A stretch of 56,046 nt of DNA, from NCBI GenBank assembly GCA_028875185.1, contig JAPPFH010000012.1, forward strand, positions 1 to 56,046, written 5' to 3'. Under the pieces are notes generated by a model. It searched no databases and had not been told where the DNA came from. It saw only the letters and a program-made list of their open reading frames with translations. Positions 25,065 through 34,340 of this stretch are shown piece by piece. How positions within the stretch are numbered: the first letter of the stretch is position 1; every line of letters begins with the position of its first letter. Source of the stretch: Chloroflexota bacterium (GTDB lineage Bacteria; Chloroflexota; Anaerolineae; Aggregatilineales; Phototrophicaceae). The position numbers were made by a program, and so were the translations under genes.

Positions 25065-26044
25065 TGCCAGCGCTCTTGGAAATCCGCGGGCTGTCGGCTG
25101 GTTTGCGGGGCCGCCGCTCGGTCACGCCTGTGGTCAGCGATGTTGATCTCGATGTACAGGCGGGCGAAATCCTCGGCGTCGTCGGCGAATCCGGCTGCGG
25201 CAAGAGCACACTCGCGGCAGCCATCATGCGCCTCTTGGTCCCGCCTCAAGTGCTGCAATCCGGTTCGATGAACTTTCGCCTTGCGGACGGCAGCTATGAC
25301 CTGGCGCAGCTTCCCGCCCGCGAATTGCGCCAACTGCGCTGGCGGCAGCTCTCGTATATCCCGCAGGGCTCGATGAATTCGCTGAACCCGGTCTTGCGGG
25401 TCGAGCGGCAGATGACTGATACGCTGCTGCAACATGGCTTGACCAAAGCGGAAGCGCATAAGCGATCGGTCGCCGCGCTGGAACTGGTCAATTTGGAGCC
25501 GAAAATCTTGGAGAGCTACCCGCACGAATTGAGCGGCGGCATGCGCCAGCGCGTCATTATCGCCGCGGCTGTGAGCATGCGCCCGGCGCTGATCGTCGCT
25601 GATGAATTGACGACCGCGCTTGATGTGGTCACGCAGCGCCAGATCTTGCAAGAATTGGCGGCCATCCGCGATGAGCTAGGCGCGACCATTATTCTCATCA
25701 CGCACGACATGGGCGTAGTCGCCCAGATCGCCGATCGCGTCGCCGTCATGTACGCCGGCAAGATCGCCGAGCTGGGAACCGTGAACGGCATCTTCGAGGC
25801 GCCGCTGCATCCTTACTCGCAAGGCTTGATCGGCTCCATCCCGCGCGAGAGCGGTCAACGGGTTGAAGGCTTGCCTGGCGAAGCCCCAAGCCCCTGGAAA
25901 TACCCTGGGGGCTGCCGTTTTCATCCCCGCTGCCCCGAGGTCTTCGCGCCGTGCAACGAGCGCATTCCTGCGCTGCTTCCGCAAAAACCCGAGCGCCGGG
26001 TCGCATGCCACCTTTACGATGCCGAGGTCGCCGCCGATGCCTGA
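25064..26044 (+). CDS. ABC importer ATPase, DppD type
   Basis: A 326-residue cytoplasmic ATPase. Visible motifs are Walker [13 protein letters not shown] signature LSGGMRQR, Walker [14 protein letters not shown] (Leu where the family usually has Pro after DE), and the H-loop ITHDMGV. The C-terminal oligopeptide-ATPase extension has the cysteine cluster GCRFHPRCP...APC that usually holds an iron-sulfur or metal site. Start TGATG overlaps the upstream stop by one base, and its 3' end overlaps the next ATPase gene by 8 bases. Confidence 0.92.
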   Translation: MPALLEIRGLSAGLRGRRSVTPVVSDVDLDVQAGEILGVVGESGCGKSTLAAAIMRLLVPPQVLQSGSMNFRLADGSYDLAQLPARELRQLRWRQLSYIPQGSMNSLNPVLRVERQMTDTLLQHGLTKAEAHKRSVAALELVNLEPKILESYPHELSGGMRQRVIIAAAVSMRPALIVADELTTALDVVTQRQILQELAAIRDELGATIILITHDMGVVAQIADRVAVMYAGKIAELGTVNGIFEAPLHPYSQGLIGSIPRESGQRVEGLPGEAPSPWKYPGGCRFHPRCPEVFAPCNERIPALLPQKPERRVACHLYDAEVAADA

Positions 26045-27023
26045 CCTGTTGACCGTTGAAAATCTGCGACAGCTATTTGGCGGGCGCAACCCAACACAGG
26101 CGGTGGACGATGTGTCTTTTCGTCTGCCGGCTGAGCCGGCGATCGTCAGCCTCGTTGGCGAAAGCGGCAGCGGCAAATCAACGATCGCGCGCATAATCCT
26201 GGGCTTGCTGAAACCGACTGCCGGGCGCGTGCTCTACCAGGGCGTCGATATCCTCACGCCCGACCGCAAATGGAATCGCAGATTCCGCAGCGAGGTGCAA
26301 GCCGTCTTCCAGGATCCCTACAGCGTCTACAATCCGGTCTACAAAGCCGAGCGCGTCTTGAAGCTGGTCATCCGCAAGTTTGGGCTGGCAAAGACCAAGG
26401 CGGACGCCCAAGAGCAAATGGAAGAGGCGCTGCGGGCGGTCGATCTGCGGCCCGAAGAAGTGCTGGACCGCCATCCCCATCAATTGAGCGGCGGCCAGCG
26501 GCAGCGCCTGATGCTGGCGCGCGTCTATCTGATGCGTCCGCGCCTGATTGTCGCCGACGAACCGGTATCGATGATCGACGCCGGCATGCGCGCCTCCTTC
26601 CTCAATATCTTGGGGGACTTCCGCGACAGGCACGGCATCTCCACCTTGTTTATCACCCACGATCTCTCGACCGCGATGTATCTGGGCGGGGAGATTATCG
26701 TGCTCTATCAAGGCAGAATCATGGAACAGGGCGAGACCCAAACCGTCATGCGGTCGCCGCTGCACCCCTACGCCCAATTGCTGATCAGCTCGATTCCGAC
26801 GCCGGACCCGCGCCGCCGCTGGCGTGAGGATCTCTCGGCCGCGCCCCTGGCGGAAATAAGCGCGATCGTGGCGGACCGCGCGAATCGCCATCGCTGCCTC
26901 TTCGCCGATCGCTGCCCGCAGGTCATGGACCGCTGCTGGGAAGCGCGCCCCGCTTTGCTTGCGCCGAAAGACCCCGGCGCTTCACACGCCCGCCGCGAGG
27001 TCGCCTGTTATCTCTACGATTGA
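26037..27023 (+). CDS. ABC importer ATPase, DppF type
   Basis: A 328-residue second ATPase of the same importer: Walker A GESGSGKST, signature LSGGQRQR, Walker B LIVADEPVSMIDA, H-loop ITHDLST, and a C-terminal cysteine cluster RCLFADRCPQVMDRC. I chose ATG 26037, which overlaps the DppD-type gene by 8 bases. An upstream in-frame start at 25863 would only read the neighbouring gene out of frame. With it, the operon has every part of a Dpp/Opp importer. A tandem array of palindromic repeats follows. Confidence 0.92.
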   Translation: MPDLLTVENLRQLFGGRNPTQAVDDVSFRLPAEPAIVSLVGESGSGKSTIARIILGLLKPTAGRVLYQGVDILTPDRKWNRRFRSEVQAVFQDPYSVYNPVYKAERVLKLVIRKFGLAKTKADAQEQMEEALRAVDLRPEEVLDRHPHQLSGGQRQRLMLARVYLMRPRLIVADEPVSMIDAGMRASFLNILGDFRDRHGISTLFITHDLSTAMYLGGEIIVLYQGRIMEQGETQTVMRSPLHPYAQLLISSIPTPDPRRRWREDLSAAPLAEISAIVADRANRHRCLFADRCPQVMDRCWEARPALLAPKDPGASHARREVACYLYD

Positions 27024-27192
27024 TAATCGCCCGCCGAGGCATAAAACATAGGGGCTACGTATCAGGTCGCCCGCCGAAGCGTCAAACCTAGGGGCTACCT
27101 ATCAGGTCGCCCGCTGATCCGTAACTGTAGGGGCGACCTATCAGGTCGCCCGCCGAAGCGTCAAACGTAGGGGCTACCTATCAGGTCGCCCG
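27024..27192. repeat. Tandem array of four palindromic elements (about 40-bp period)
   Basis: Four units begin near 27048, 27088, 27126 and 27166, each of the form TAGGGGCTACC-TATCA-GGTCGCCCG, separated by a similar GAAGCGTCAAAC-like linker. A partial unit (AATCGCCCGCCGAGG) lies at the left. The stem in three units has a CTACC/GGTCG mismatch and the third is perfect (CGACC/GGTCG). It fills the gap between the DppF-type ATPase and the GH2 gene. Confidence 0.8.
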
Positions 27193-27217
27193 AAACTTAC
27201 GCCAAAAGAGGATTCCC

Positions 27218-30200
27218 ATGATTGCCAAAAAACATATTGCGGCGACGCTCTCACTAAGCGATTCAAACTGGACCATCCATGAGGACGCCGATGGCACAGG
27301 CGAAGCGCTTGAGCTTCATTCAGCCGACCTGCGCGCGCCCGGCTGGCTGCCCGCTACTGTCCCCGGCAACATTCAAGCCGACCTCGAAGCCGCTCATCAA
27401 CTTAAGCCGCTGTGGTACGGCGCGGGCGATCCGCGGCTGGCGGATGTCGCGCGGAAAGACTGGTGGTATCGCCGCGACTTTGACCTGCCGGTCCATCTGG
27501 CGGACAGGCGACTCCAACTGGTCTTCGATGGCGTCGATTACGCTTGCGAGATCTGGCTGAATGGAACGCGTCTGGGCGCGAACGCCGGCATGTTCAAGCG
27601 CTTCGCTTTCGATGTCGCCGATGTCATCAAGCCCGGCGAGATAAACCGTCTGGCGGTCAGAATAGAGCGCATACCAGCCGAGCTCGTACACATCTTGGCC
27701 GCTTCGGACGGCGCCATGAGTGGCGGCGGCGAGAATTACCCGCAAGAGTGGGGACCTGATTTCTTCGTCGTCGGCATTAACCAAACGCGCCAACTGCTGA
27801 AAGACCTCAAAAGCCCGACCAATTACGGCTGGGACTGGGGCGTGAATATCTACACGCTAGGAATCTGGCAAGACGTCCGCCTTGAAGCCAGCGGCGCCTC
27901 CCGCATCGAGTGGCTAGACCTAAGGACTGAGCTCAACGGCGACTATAGTCACGCGGCAGTTAAGGTCAAGCTGGAGATTGACAGCATCAGCGCCATTGAT
28001 GCGATTGCCGAATTCCGCATCGAGGGGCATGGCGCAAACCTCGACGCGAGCATCGCCGCCAATCTCAATCACGGCTCTAACAGCATTGATGTCGAAATCG
28101 AGCTGCCAAACCCGGCGCTGTGGTGGCCTAACGGTCAAGGCGATCAGCCGCTCTACCGGCTGGCGGCGCAGCTACGGGATGCCGAAAGCGGCGACTTGCT
28201 CGACCAGCGCTCAGCCCGCTTCGCCGTGCGCGAGATCCGCTGGGAACAAGTCGAGGGCGCGCCCACCGATTTCATCAACCCCTACCAATTGGTCATTAAC
28301 GGACGGACGGTCCGCATGATCGGCTCCAATATCTTGCCGCCCGACTTGCTTTTCGGCCGCATGGATGAGCGCGGCCCGCGGCTCATTCGGCTGGCGGCGG
28401 CCGCCGGCATGAACACGCTGCGCGTCTGGGGCGGCGGCGTCTTTCCGAGCGACGCAATGCTCAACCTGGCTGATGAATTGGGCATCATGCTCTCGCAAGA
28501 ATTCCCTATGTCCAGCTGCCGCCCGGAAACCGACGCTGTCTTCCTGGCCAATCTCGAGGCGACCATTCGCGGTCTCGTCAAACGCTATCGCAATCACGCC
28601 TGCATCATTGAATGGACCGGTGGCAATGAGATGTGGTGGTATCAGGGCGATGACCACGCTGCGCTGCATTTGCTTGAGCGCATAGTGGAAGAGGAGGACG
28701 ATCGCCTATTCCGCGCCACCTGCCCCATCCAGGGCGCGCGCCACAGCCCTTGGCACTACGACCCACAAACGCATTACGCCCACTATGACGACGACGAAAT
28801 GCTCGATACCGGTTGGCGCCGCGGCGAAAACAAAATGATGCGCTACGGCGAGTTCGGCTGCCATTCGCTCGCGCACCTTGAGGTCTGGCAGCGGGAGATC
28901 CCGCCAGCCGATCAATGGCCCGCCTATGACGAAGACAATCCGGTTCTGATTCGCAAAAATGTCGTGCAGGCCGTCTTCACCAAAGAGCATTGGCTGATGA
29001 AGACCATCCTGGAGTCTCTCTTTGGACGGGTCGACACGCTGGAATCCTTGGTAAAAGCCGGGCAATACCTGGGCGCGCACGGGCTGCGCTACGCGGTCGA
29101 TGCCTTGCGGCGGCGCGGCCGACGAATCGGCGGCATCACCACCTGGGTCTTCAACGAACCCTGGCCCAACGGCGGCGGACCCTACATAATCGATTATGAC
29201 GGCAGACCGCTGATGAACTATGACTTCCAGAAACAGGCATTGGCGCCTCTCAGCTTGTCGCTGAAGCACGAGTCAAATCTCTATGACCCGGCCGCGGGTT
29301 TGGACGCTCAACTGTGGCTGGTCAGCGACGCGCCGGCGCCGGCTGCTGATTTACGCTGGCGCTGGCTGCTGCGCGACGCGGCAGGTCACGCGCTAGCGCG
29401 GGATGAAGGCATAACATCAATACAGCCAATTCAGGCGCTGCATCTGGGCGAAATCAAATATGGTCCGCTAGGTGAAGACGCCGCTGGCTTGCTTTTCGTG
29501 GAACTACAGCTTCACGACGCAAGCGGAGAACTGCTGACGGAGCGCTTGCACATATTCGGCTCGGCTTCAGCGCCCGCGCCCCTGGCCGGGCTGATCGCCG
29601 ACACCGCTGCGGGACTATCTCGCGCAGTTCTGGAGGTTACCGATTGCGAGCGGCAACAAGATGGCGATAGCGAAAGCCTTTGTATCAGATTGACCAACCG
29701 CGGCGAGATGACGGCGCTATTCTGTCAGCCGCACCCGCTGCTCGCCTACCGCACCGATACCGACATTGAAGACAATAACGCTTTCATCCCGCCCGGCGAG
29801 ACCCGCGCCATCACCATCGCCGCGCCCGTCGATTCGCCGGAAGGCTTGACGCTGGGGCAAACCGGCTGGCGCATTTCCTGCTGGAACGCCGATGATGCGC
29901 TGATCGCGCCAAGCGAAGACCTGCTGTTTTCGATCGGCAGACGCGATGCGATGGCCCGCGAATTTGCCGGATACGACGATCTGGCGCGCATCGACGGCAT
30001 GACCGCCGTTGACATCAAGGGAGAGCGACCAGACCCATCCGCCCTGCCCTTACTGATGACGAGCAATCAACGGGTCCGTTTTAGCTTTGCCGTGAAGCCG
30101 GGCTGTGCCGGTCCCGCTCGCTTGCGTTTGCACACAGCCGATCAAGCAAATGCGCCCGCGCCACAGTTGGAGGTAAGGGCTAACGGTCGGCGCTTTGAGG

Positions 30201-30385
30201 CGTCGCTGCCGAGCGGGCTGGGCATCCAAAACAGCGACCCCGCTCATCTCGCCTTTCCCCATACCATCGAGATTGAACTTCCCCGCGGGACGCTCGTTGA
30301 AGGCGAAAACAACCTCGAGATCCGCGTTCAGAATGACGGTTGGTTCAGCTGGGATGCGATCGACTTGATCAAATGCGCTGAATGA
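27218..30385 (+). CDS. GH2 family beta-mannosidase-like glycoside hydrolase
   Basis: A 1055-residue enzyme without a signal peptide, hence cytoplasmic. It has the GH2 layout: an N-terminal jelly-roll (PATVPGNIQADL, YRRDFDLP, FDGVDYACEIWLNG), an immunoglobulin-like domain (WWPNGQGDQPLY), the TIM barrel with acid/base E471 in WTGGNEMWWY and probable nucleophile E545 in MRYGEFGCHS, then extra beta-domains to the end. The VPGNIQADL and WTGGNEMW signatures favour the beta-mannosidase branch, with exo-glucosaminidase-like activity as an alternative. It is in the same direction as the Dpp-type importer, so it probably hydrolyses the imported glycoside. ATG 27218 follows AAGAGGA at a suitable distance. 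Confidence 0.85.
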   Translation: MIAKKHIAATLSLSDSNWTIHEDADGTGEALELHSADLRAPGWLPATVPGNIQADLEAAHQLKPLWYGAGDPRLADVARKDWWYRRDFDLPVHLADRRLQLVFDGVDYACEIWLNGTRLGANAGMFKRFAFDVADVIKPGEINRLAVRIERIPAELVHILAASDGAMSGGGENYPQEWGPDFFVVGINQTRQLLKDLKSPTNYGWDWGVNIYTLGIWQDVRLEASGASRIEWLDLRTELNGDYSHAAVKVKLEIDSISAIDAIAEFRIEGHGANLDASIAANLNHGSNSIDVEIELPNPALWWPNGQGDQPLYRLAAQLRDAESGDLLDQRSARFAVREIRWEQVEGAPTDFINPYQLVINGRTVRMIGSNILPPDLLFGRMDERGPRLIRLAAAAGMNTLRVWGGGVFPSDAMLNLADELGIMLSQEFPMSSCRPETDAVFLANLEATIRGLVKRYRNHACIIEWTGGNEMWWYQGDDHAALHLLERIVEEEDDRLFRATCPIQGARHSPWHYDPQTHYAHYDDDEMLDTGWRRGENKMMRYGEFGCHSLAHLEVWQREIPPADQWPAYDEDNPVLIRKNVVQAVFTKEHWLMKTILESLFGRVDTLESLVKAGQYLGAHGLRYAVDALRRRGRRIGGITTWVFNEPWPNGGGPYIIDYDGRPLMNYDFQKQALAPLSLSLKHESNLYDPAAGLDAQLWLVSDAPAPAADLRWRWLLRDAAGHALARDEGITSIQPIQALHLGEIKYGPLGEDAAGLLFVELQLHDASGELLTERLHIFGSASAPAPLAGLIADTAAGLSRAVLEVTDCERQQDGDSESLCIRLTNRGEMTALFCQPHPLLAYRTDTDIEDNNAFIPPGETRAITIAAPVDSPEGLTLGQTGWRISCWNADDALIAPSEDLLFSIGRRDAMAREFAGYDDLARIDGMTAVDIKGERPDPSALPLLMTSNQRVRFSFAVKPGCAGPARLRLHTADQANAPAPQLEVRANGRRFEASLPSGLGIQNSDPAHLAFPHTIEIELPRGTLVEGENNLEIRVQNDGWFSWDAIDLIKCAE

Positions 30386-30417
30386 GTCTGCTGCCACTCG
30401 GCGTCAGCTTGTCGCGC

Positions 30418-31179
30418 TCAATAGGTCGCGCGGCCGCCGGAGAGATCAAAAATAGCGCCGGTGTTAAACGAGGCTTCGCCGGAGACAATCCAGCACACGA
30501 TCGCCGCCGTTTCCTCCACCGTGCCCAGACGCCCCATGGGAATCCGGCTGGTCATGTAATCGAGCGCTACGTCCGCGGCGTCCGCGAGCAGCGGGGTATC
30601 AACCAGGGCGGGCGCCAATCCGTTGACGGTGATCCTTGTATGCGCAATCTCTTTCCCGATTGCCTTCACCAGACCAATCACGCCCGCCTTGGAAACCGAA
30701 TAGCCCGCCATCCCGGGGTTCCCCTCCTTGCCCGATATTGAGGCTAGCAGCAAAATCCGGCCGTAGCCGCGAGGCAGCATCGCCCGTACAGCATACTTGG
30801 TTATCAGAAACGAGCCGACCAGATTCGTGTCCAAGACTTGGCGAAATGAGGCCAAATCGTACGCGTCTATGTTGGCGCCAGTCTTGCCGACAATCCCGGC
30901 GCAATTCACTACTACATCAAGACGACCATATTCTTCCTTAGCGATGCGCGTCAACCGGCGAACTTCAGCCTCGCTGGTGACATCCGTTCGCAACGCGTCG
31001 ACGGGACCGGGCAGATCGCCCAGCGCGCCCTGCGCCTTTGCCAGCGCCGGCTCGTTGATATCCGCCAGAATGACCGCGCCGCCTTCTTGCGCAATGCGCT
31101 TGCCGATTCCCAAGCCGATTCCGCTGCCGCCGCCGGTTACTATGGCGACTTGTCCTCGAAATCGGTTTTCGAATATCAT
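30418..31179 (-). CDS. Short-chain dehydrogenase/reductase
   Basis: A 253-residue classical SDR. TGGGSGIG near the N-terminus binds the cofactor. ADINEP after beta-2, with an acidic residue, suggests NAD preference. VNCAGIVG is the NAG-like motif, LLLASISG supplies the serine, and YSVSKAG gives the catalytic Tyr and Lys. The C-terminal IFDLSGGRATY is typical. It likely oxidises a sugar or sugar-acid alcohol, given the adjacent enolase-superfamily gene. I chose ATG 31179, while a GTG two codons earlier (31185) is equally possible. The 3' end faces the GH2 gene. Confidence 0.87.
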   Translation of the reverse strand: MIFENRFRGQVAIVTGGGSGIGLGIGKRIAQEGGAVILADINEPALAKAQGALGDLPGPVDALRTDVTSEAEVRRLTRIAKEEYGRLDVVVNCAGIVGKTGANIDAYDLASFRQVLDTNLVGSFLITKYAVRAMLPRGYGRILLLASISGKEGNPGMAGYSVSKAGVIGLVKAIGKEIAHTRITVNGLAPALVDTPLLADAADVALDYMTSRIPMGRLGTVEETAAIVCWIVSGEASFNTGAIFDLSGGRATY

Positions 31180-31266
31180 GCTCACATCTCACATCTTATC
31201 GACTATGAAGCTTCGGCTAGGCTGATAATAGCCTGCACAGACATGAGCGAAGCTTCACCCCGATGA

Positions 31267-32391
31267 TCATGCCAAATGCTTTTTGACGACCGCTTCGTCA
31301 AGCTCGATGCCCAAGCCCGGTCCTGTCGGCGGCTTGATTAATCCCTGCTCAAAGACAATCGGCTCCTTGAGGATATCGTTGTGCAAGCCAGCGCCGTTAT
31401 ACTCTTGTATGAGAAAGTTCGGCGAGCAGGTATCAAGCTGCACGGCGGCGGCCGCGGCGACCGGTCCGCAATACATATGCGGCGCGATCATGGCGTAGTG
31501 CGCCTCTGCCATGCCGGCGATTTTCTTCGATTCCAGAATCCCGCCGCATTGCCCGACATCAAGCTGGATTATTTGCGCCGCTTGCTTCCTGAGCAATTCG
31601 GAAAATTCAAACTTGGTCACTAGCCGTTCGCCCGTGGCGATCGGTATGCTGGTGTGCGCCGCCACACGCGCCAGCTCATCGATATTCTCCGGCGGCACCG
31701 GCTCCTCGAACCAGAAGGGGCTGAATTCCTCCAGCTCTTTGGCCACGCGAATGGCGACGGCCGTGCTGAACTGCCCGTGTGTGCCAATGCCCACTTCGAG
31801 TTCATCGCCGACGGCATCGCGTATCGCGCGGAAGATCTTCGCGACGTGGCGTATCGTCTTCAACGGGAAATCACGCGGCTGCGGGAAAAGCGGTGTGAAG
31901 GGATCGAGCTTGCAGGCGCTGTTGCCCTCTTCCACCAGCTTCAGCGCGACTTCGCCGGCTTTCAGTGGGTTCTCCCAGATGCCTTCGGTCGGCATATAGG
32001 CGTAGGCGCGCAATTGCTCATGAACCTGCCCGCCAAGCAAGTTGTAAATCGGCTGATTGGCGGCTTTGCCGACGATATCCCACAGCGCCATTTCGATTGC
32101 GCTAAGCGCCGGCGTCATATACAAGCTGGGATGACGCCAATCATGCCGCGAGGCGTATATCGTCTGCCAAATGCGCTCGATCTGAAAAGGGTTGCTGCCG
32201 ATGACAAACTGCTCGCAGAAATCTTCGATCATGCTAATTGCCGGCTGCAAGTTGGCGGCGTGCATCGTCGGCCGCTCGCCCAAGCCGATGATGCCTTCAT
32301 CCGTCAACAGCCGCACAAACAGCCAATGCCATCCGCCGATGTAAGGCTCAATATTGCGAACGAGAATCGTTTCGACGCCAGTAACTTTCAT
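31267..32391 (-). CDS. Enolase-superfamily (mandelate racemase/muconate lactonizing) protein
   Basis: A 374-residue protein of N-terminal capping domain plus barrel. Family landmarks are ALSAIEMALWDIVGK, FWFEEPVPPEN, ATGERLVTKFEF, IIQLDVGQCGG and IAPHMYCGP. Members abstract a proton alpha to a carboxylate, often dehydrating sugar acids. The first metal-binding strand reads EVGIGTHGQFS, so a Gly sits where related dehydratases have the Asp of DxHG, while both later glutamates are present. The ribosome-binding site GGAG is 10 bases before ATG 32391. It precedes an SDR on the same strand, consistent with a sugar-acid pathway. Confidence 0.87.
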   Translation of the reverse strand: MKVTGVETILVRNIEPYIGGWHWLFVRLLTDEGIIGLGERPTMHAANLQPAISMIEDFCEQFVIGSNPFQIERIWQTIYASRHDWRHPSLYMTPALSAIEMALWDIVGKAANQPIYNLLGGQVHEQLRAYAYMPTEGIWENPLKAGEVALKLVEEGNSACKLDPFTPLFPQPRDFPLKTIRHVAKIFRAIRDAVGDELEVGIGTHGQFSTAVAIRVAKELEEFSPFWFEEPVPPENIDELARVAAHTSIPIATGERLVTKFEFSELLRKQAAQIIQLDVGQCGGILESKKIAGMAEAHYAMIAPHMYCGPVAAAAAVQLDTCSPNFLIQEYNGAGLHNDILKEPIVFEQGLIKPPTGPGLGIELDEAVVKKHLA

Positions 32392-32404
32392 CAGTCAGTT
32401 CTCC

Positions 32405-32620
32405 TATGTAGGGCTTGTCCGATATTGGGTGATTGACCCTCGATTCTACCCCCCATCCCCCGGCCCCTTCCCCCACAAGGAGGGAAGGGGAGCCGAGAAA
32501 CTCAAAGTTCTCGCGGAAAAGCCCCTCCCTCTTTATGGGGGAGGGGTTTGGGGTGGGGGTTAGCGCGCGTACATTGCTCGGATAATTTTGCAAAAGACAT
32601 TAGCGGACAAGCCTTGTAAA
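32405..32620. repeat. MITE-like element with inverted ends
   Basis: The left end ATGTAGGGCTTGTCCGATA (32405-32423) and right end contain a perfect inverted match GGCTTGTCCG/CGGACAAGCC (32412-32421 and 32604-32613), with flanking TGTA/TTGTA similarity. The left end recurs at 16889-16907. The interior carries the C-rich repeat at 32448-32560. No transposase is encoded and no target duplication was confirmed. Confidence 0.4.
32448..32560. repeat. C-rich dispersed repeat, full copy
   Basis: CCCCCATCCCCCGGCCCC at the left, and the G-rich GGGGAGGGGTTTGGGGTGGG arm at the right, form a large imperfect inverted repeat around AGTTCTCG. Related partial copies lie at both window ends and at 50839-50864. 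Confidence 0.75.
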
Positions 32621-32661
32621 GGCAAAAAATCGGTGAAACGCGCGCTGTATGATCCCGACAT

Positions 32662-33948
32662 TCAATCGACGATCGCCTGATTTACCAACACGCGCAACTC
32701 GCGCCGTATCGGATAAGACGATGAAGGCATCAGTTGAGTCAGGAAGATGGCTGTCAATTCCTCGCGCGGGTCGATCCAAAATGTTGTGCTCGCCGCGCCG
32801 CCCCAGCCAAATTCTCCGGGCGATCCCAGAATCTGAGCCGCTGCCGGGTCGAGCAAAACATAGCCGCCCAAGCCGAAGCCGACGCCATCGTGGCGCGTCA
32901 ATGCGCGCGCGCCGCCGCGCCGCAGATTGTGGCGGGCGCCAAGACCCATGCCGACCGCTTCACGCCGCGACTCGCTGCGCAAGAAGTAGCCCATGCTGGA
33001 CAGATCGCAGTTGCCCGGCAAATGATTGCCGGTCATCAACTCAACCGTCTTGCGCCCCAGGATGCGCGCGCCGTCCAACTCGCCCGTATTCAGCAGCATC
33101 TGGCTGAAGCGCAGGTAATCACCAGCAGTCGAGACTAAGCCTCCGCCGCCAGAGAACAGCGTCGGCTGCCCAAGATAGTCGCTGTCGCTCGGCTTGTCGA
33201 TGAGGCGAAAGCCCGCGCCATCGCGTTCGTAGTTGGCGGCGAAGCGACCGACTTGATCCGCCGAAAGGGAAAAGCCAGTATCGACCATGCCCAAAGGCGC
33301 GAGAATCTCCGCGGCGAAAAACTGATCGAGCGGCTGACCCGAGACCACTTCGATCACATGACCGAGCACATCCGTTGCCACGCTATAACTCCAGCGCGTC
33401 CCGGGCGAAAACAGCAGCGGCAGCTCCTTGAGTTGGTTGACGAATGCCGCCAAGGATCTGTCTTTTCCCAGCAAGTCTCGCTGTCGATACATTTCATCGA
33501 GAGGATGCGCGACCATATGCCCATAAGTCAAACCCGCTGTATGGGTCAACAGGTCGCGGATGGTCATCTCGCGCTCGGCCGGCACGGTCTGGTAATTCTC
33601 GGCATCGCCCGATTGGAAGACTTCCAGGCGCTCAAACCCGGGAATGAACTCGGACGCAGGATCATCCAATTGCAGCAGACCGCGCTCGTAAAGCATCATG
33701 ACGCCAACCGACGTAATCGGCTTGGTCATCGAGTAGATGCGAAAGATCGTATCTTCCGCGACTGGGAGACGGGCCTCGACATCGCATAAGCCGTAACAAT
33801 GCAGATATGCCGCTCGCCCACGCCGGGCGATCAGCGCAAGATAGCCCGGAATCAACCCTTCATCGACGTAGCGGTTGAAATGCGCGGCTATTCGCTCAAG
33901 CCGGTCCGCGCGCAAGCCGACATTTTCAGGGCGCGACAATTCGATCAC
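32662..33948 (-). CDS. Beta-lactamase-fold serine hydrolase (class C/EstB type)
   Basis: A 428-residue protein of the penicillin-binding-protein-like family. The catalytic SxxK is SMTK at residues 73-76. WSYSVATDVLG supplies the second Tyr motif (YxV rather than the classical YxN), and GGGGLVSTAGDYLRFSQML is a conserved later block. No signal peptide is evident, so a cytoplasmic esterase is likelier than an antibiotic-degrading enzyme. The start is GTG 33948, supported by AGGAG eight bases upstream. The C-terminal FGWGGAASTTFWIDPRE is family-typical. Confidence 0.87.
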   Translation of the reverse strand: MIELSRPENVGLRADRLERIAAHFNRYVDEGLIPGYLALIARRGRAAYLHCYGLCDVEARLPVAEDTIFRIYSMTKPITSVGVMMLYERGLLQLDDPASEFIPGFERLEVFQSGDAENYQTVPAEREMTIRDLLTHTAGLTYGHMVAHPLDEMYRQRDLLGKDRSLAAFVNQLKELPLLFSPGTRWSYSVATDVLGHVIEVVSGQPLDQFFAAEILAPLGMVDTGFSLSADQVGRFAANYERDGAGFRLIDKPSDSDYLGQPTLFSGGGGLVSTAGDYLRFSQMLLNTGELDGARILGRKTVELMTGNHLPGNCDLSSMGYFLRSESRREAVGMGLGARHNLRRGGARALTRHDGVGFGLGGYVLLDPAAAQILGSPGEFGWGGAASTTFWIDPREELTAIFLTQLMPSSSYPIRRELRVLVNQAIVD

Positions 33949-34175
33949 TTTATGAACTCCTGATTCTGACTATAGGCAATTTGGAGACTAACCATGTATT
34001 TGGCCTGCCTGCGAGACCGCGAGGCGAATGAGGCGCATATTGTTGAACAAATTCTCCCAATATGATAATGTAGAATTGGGCTGTCGGTAAGATTTACTTA
34101 CGCGCCGTCCTCCGCTCTTTGCAAGGGTTCGGCGAAGCGTCCAGTGTTCCATTTCCAGAAAGGGGGCGTCATACG

Positions 34176-34310
34176 ATGAAAGACTCTGAAAGGACTTCAT
34201 CTGGACGTCGGAGTTTCCTGTCAACTGCGTTCGTTTTGGTTTGGGTGAGCACCATGCTTATCATCGCTCTGTTTCTGATGAGCGTAGTGATAGTGCGTCT
34301 GACAAGTTAA
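34176..34310 (+). CDS. Small single-helix membrane protein
   Basis: A 44-residue ORF: a polar N-terminus (KDSERTSSGRRS) followed by one strong membrane helix (AFVLVWVSTMLIIALFLMSVVIV). ATG 34176 has GGGGGCG at a good distance. The TAA stop is followed in the same frame by a second hydrophobic ORF with no ATG or GTG start of its own, so the two may be halves of one gene. No family was recognised. The region is less GC-rich than its neighbours and stands alone on the plus strand between two minus-strand genes. Confidence 0.45.
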   Translation: MKDSERTSSGRRSFLSTAFVLVWVSTMLIIALFLMSVVIVRLTS

Positions 34311-34340
34311 AAGAATTTAGATCTGGGCACACTTGCAGCC

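Noticed and set aside
25863-26036. N-terminal extension of the DppF-type ATPase
   Set aside because: It lies inside the coding region of the DppD-type gene in another frame and has no homology-like sequence.
27024-27192. CRISPR array
   Set aside because: The units are themselves palindromic and have near-identical linkers instead of unique spacers, and there are no cas genes.
32662-33948. Beta-lactam resistance gene
   Set aside because: The SxxK fold is shared by many esterases and peptidases. The absence of a signal peptide and of a classical YxN motif does not support an antibiotic-degrading role.
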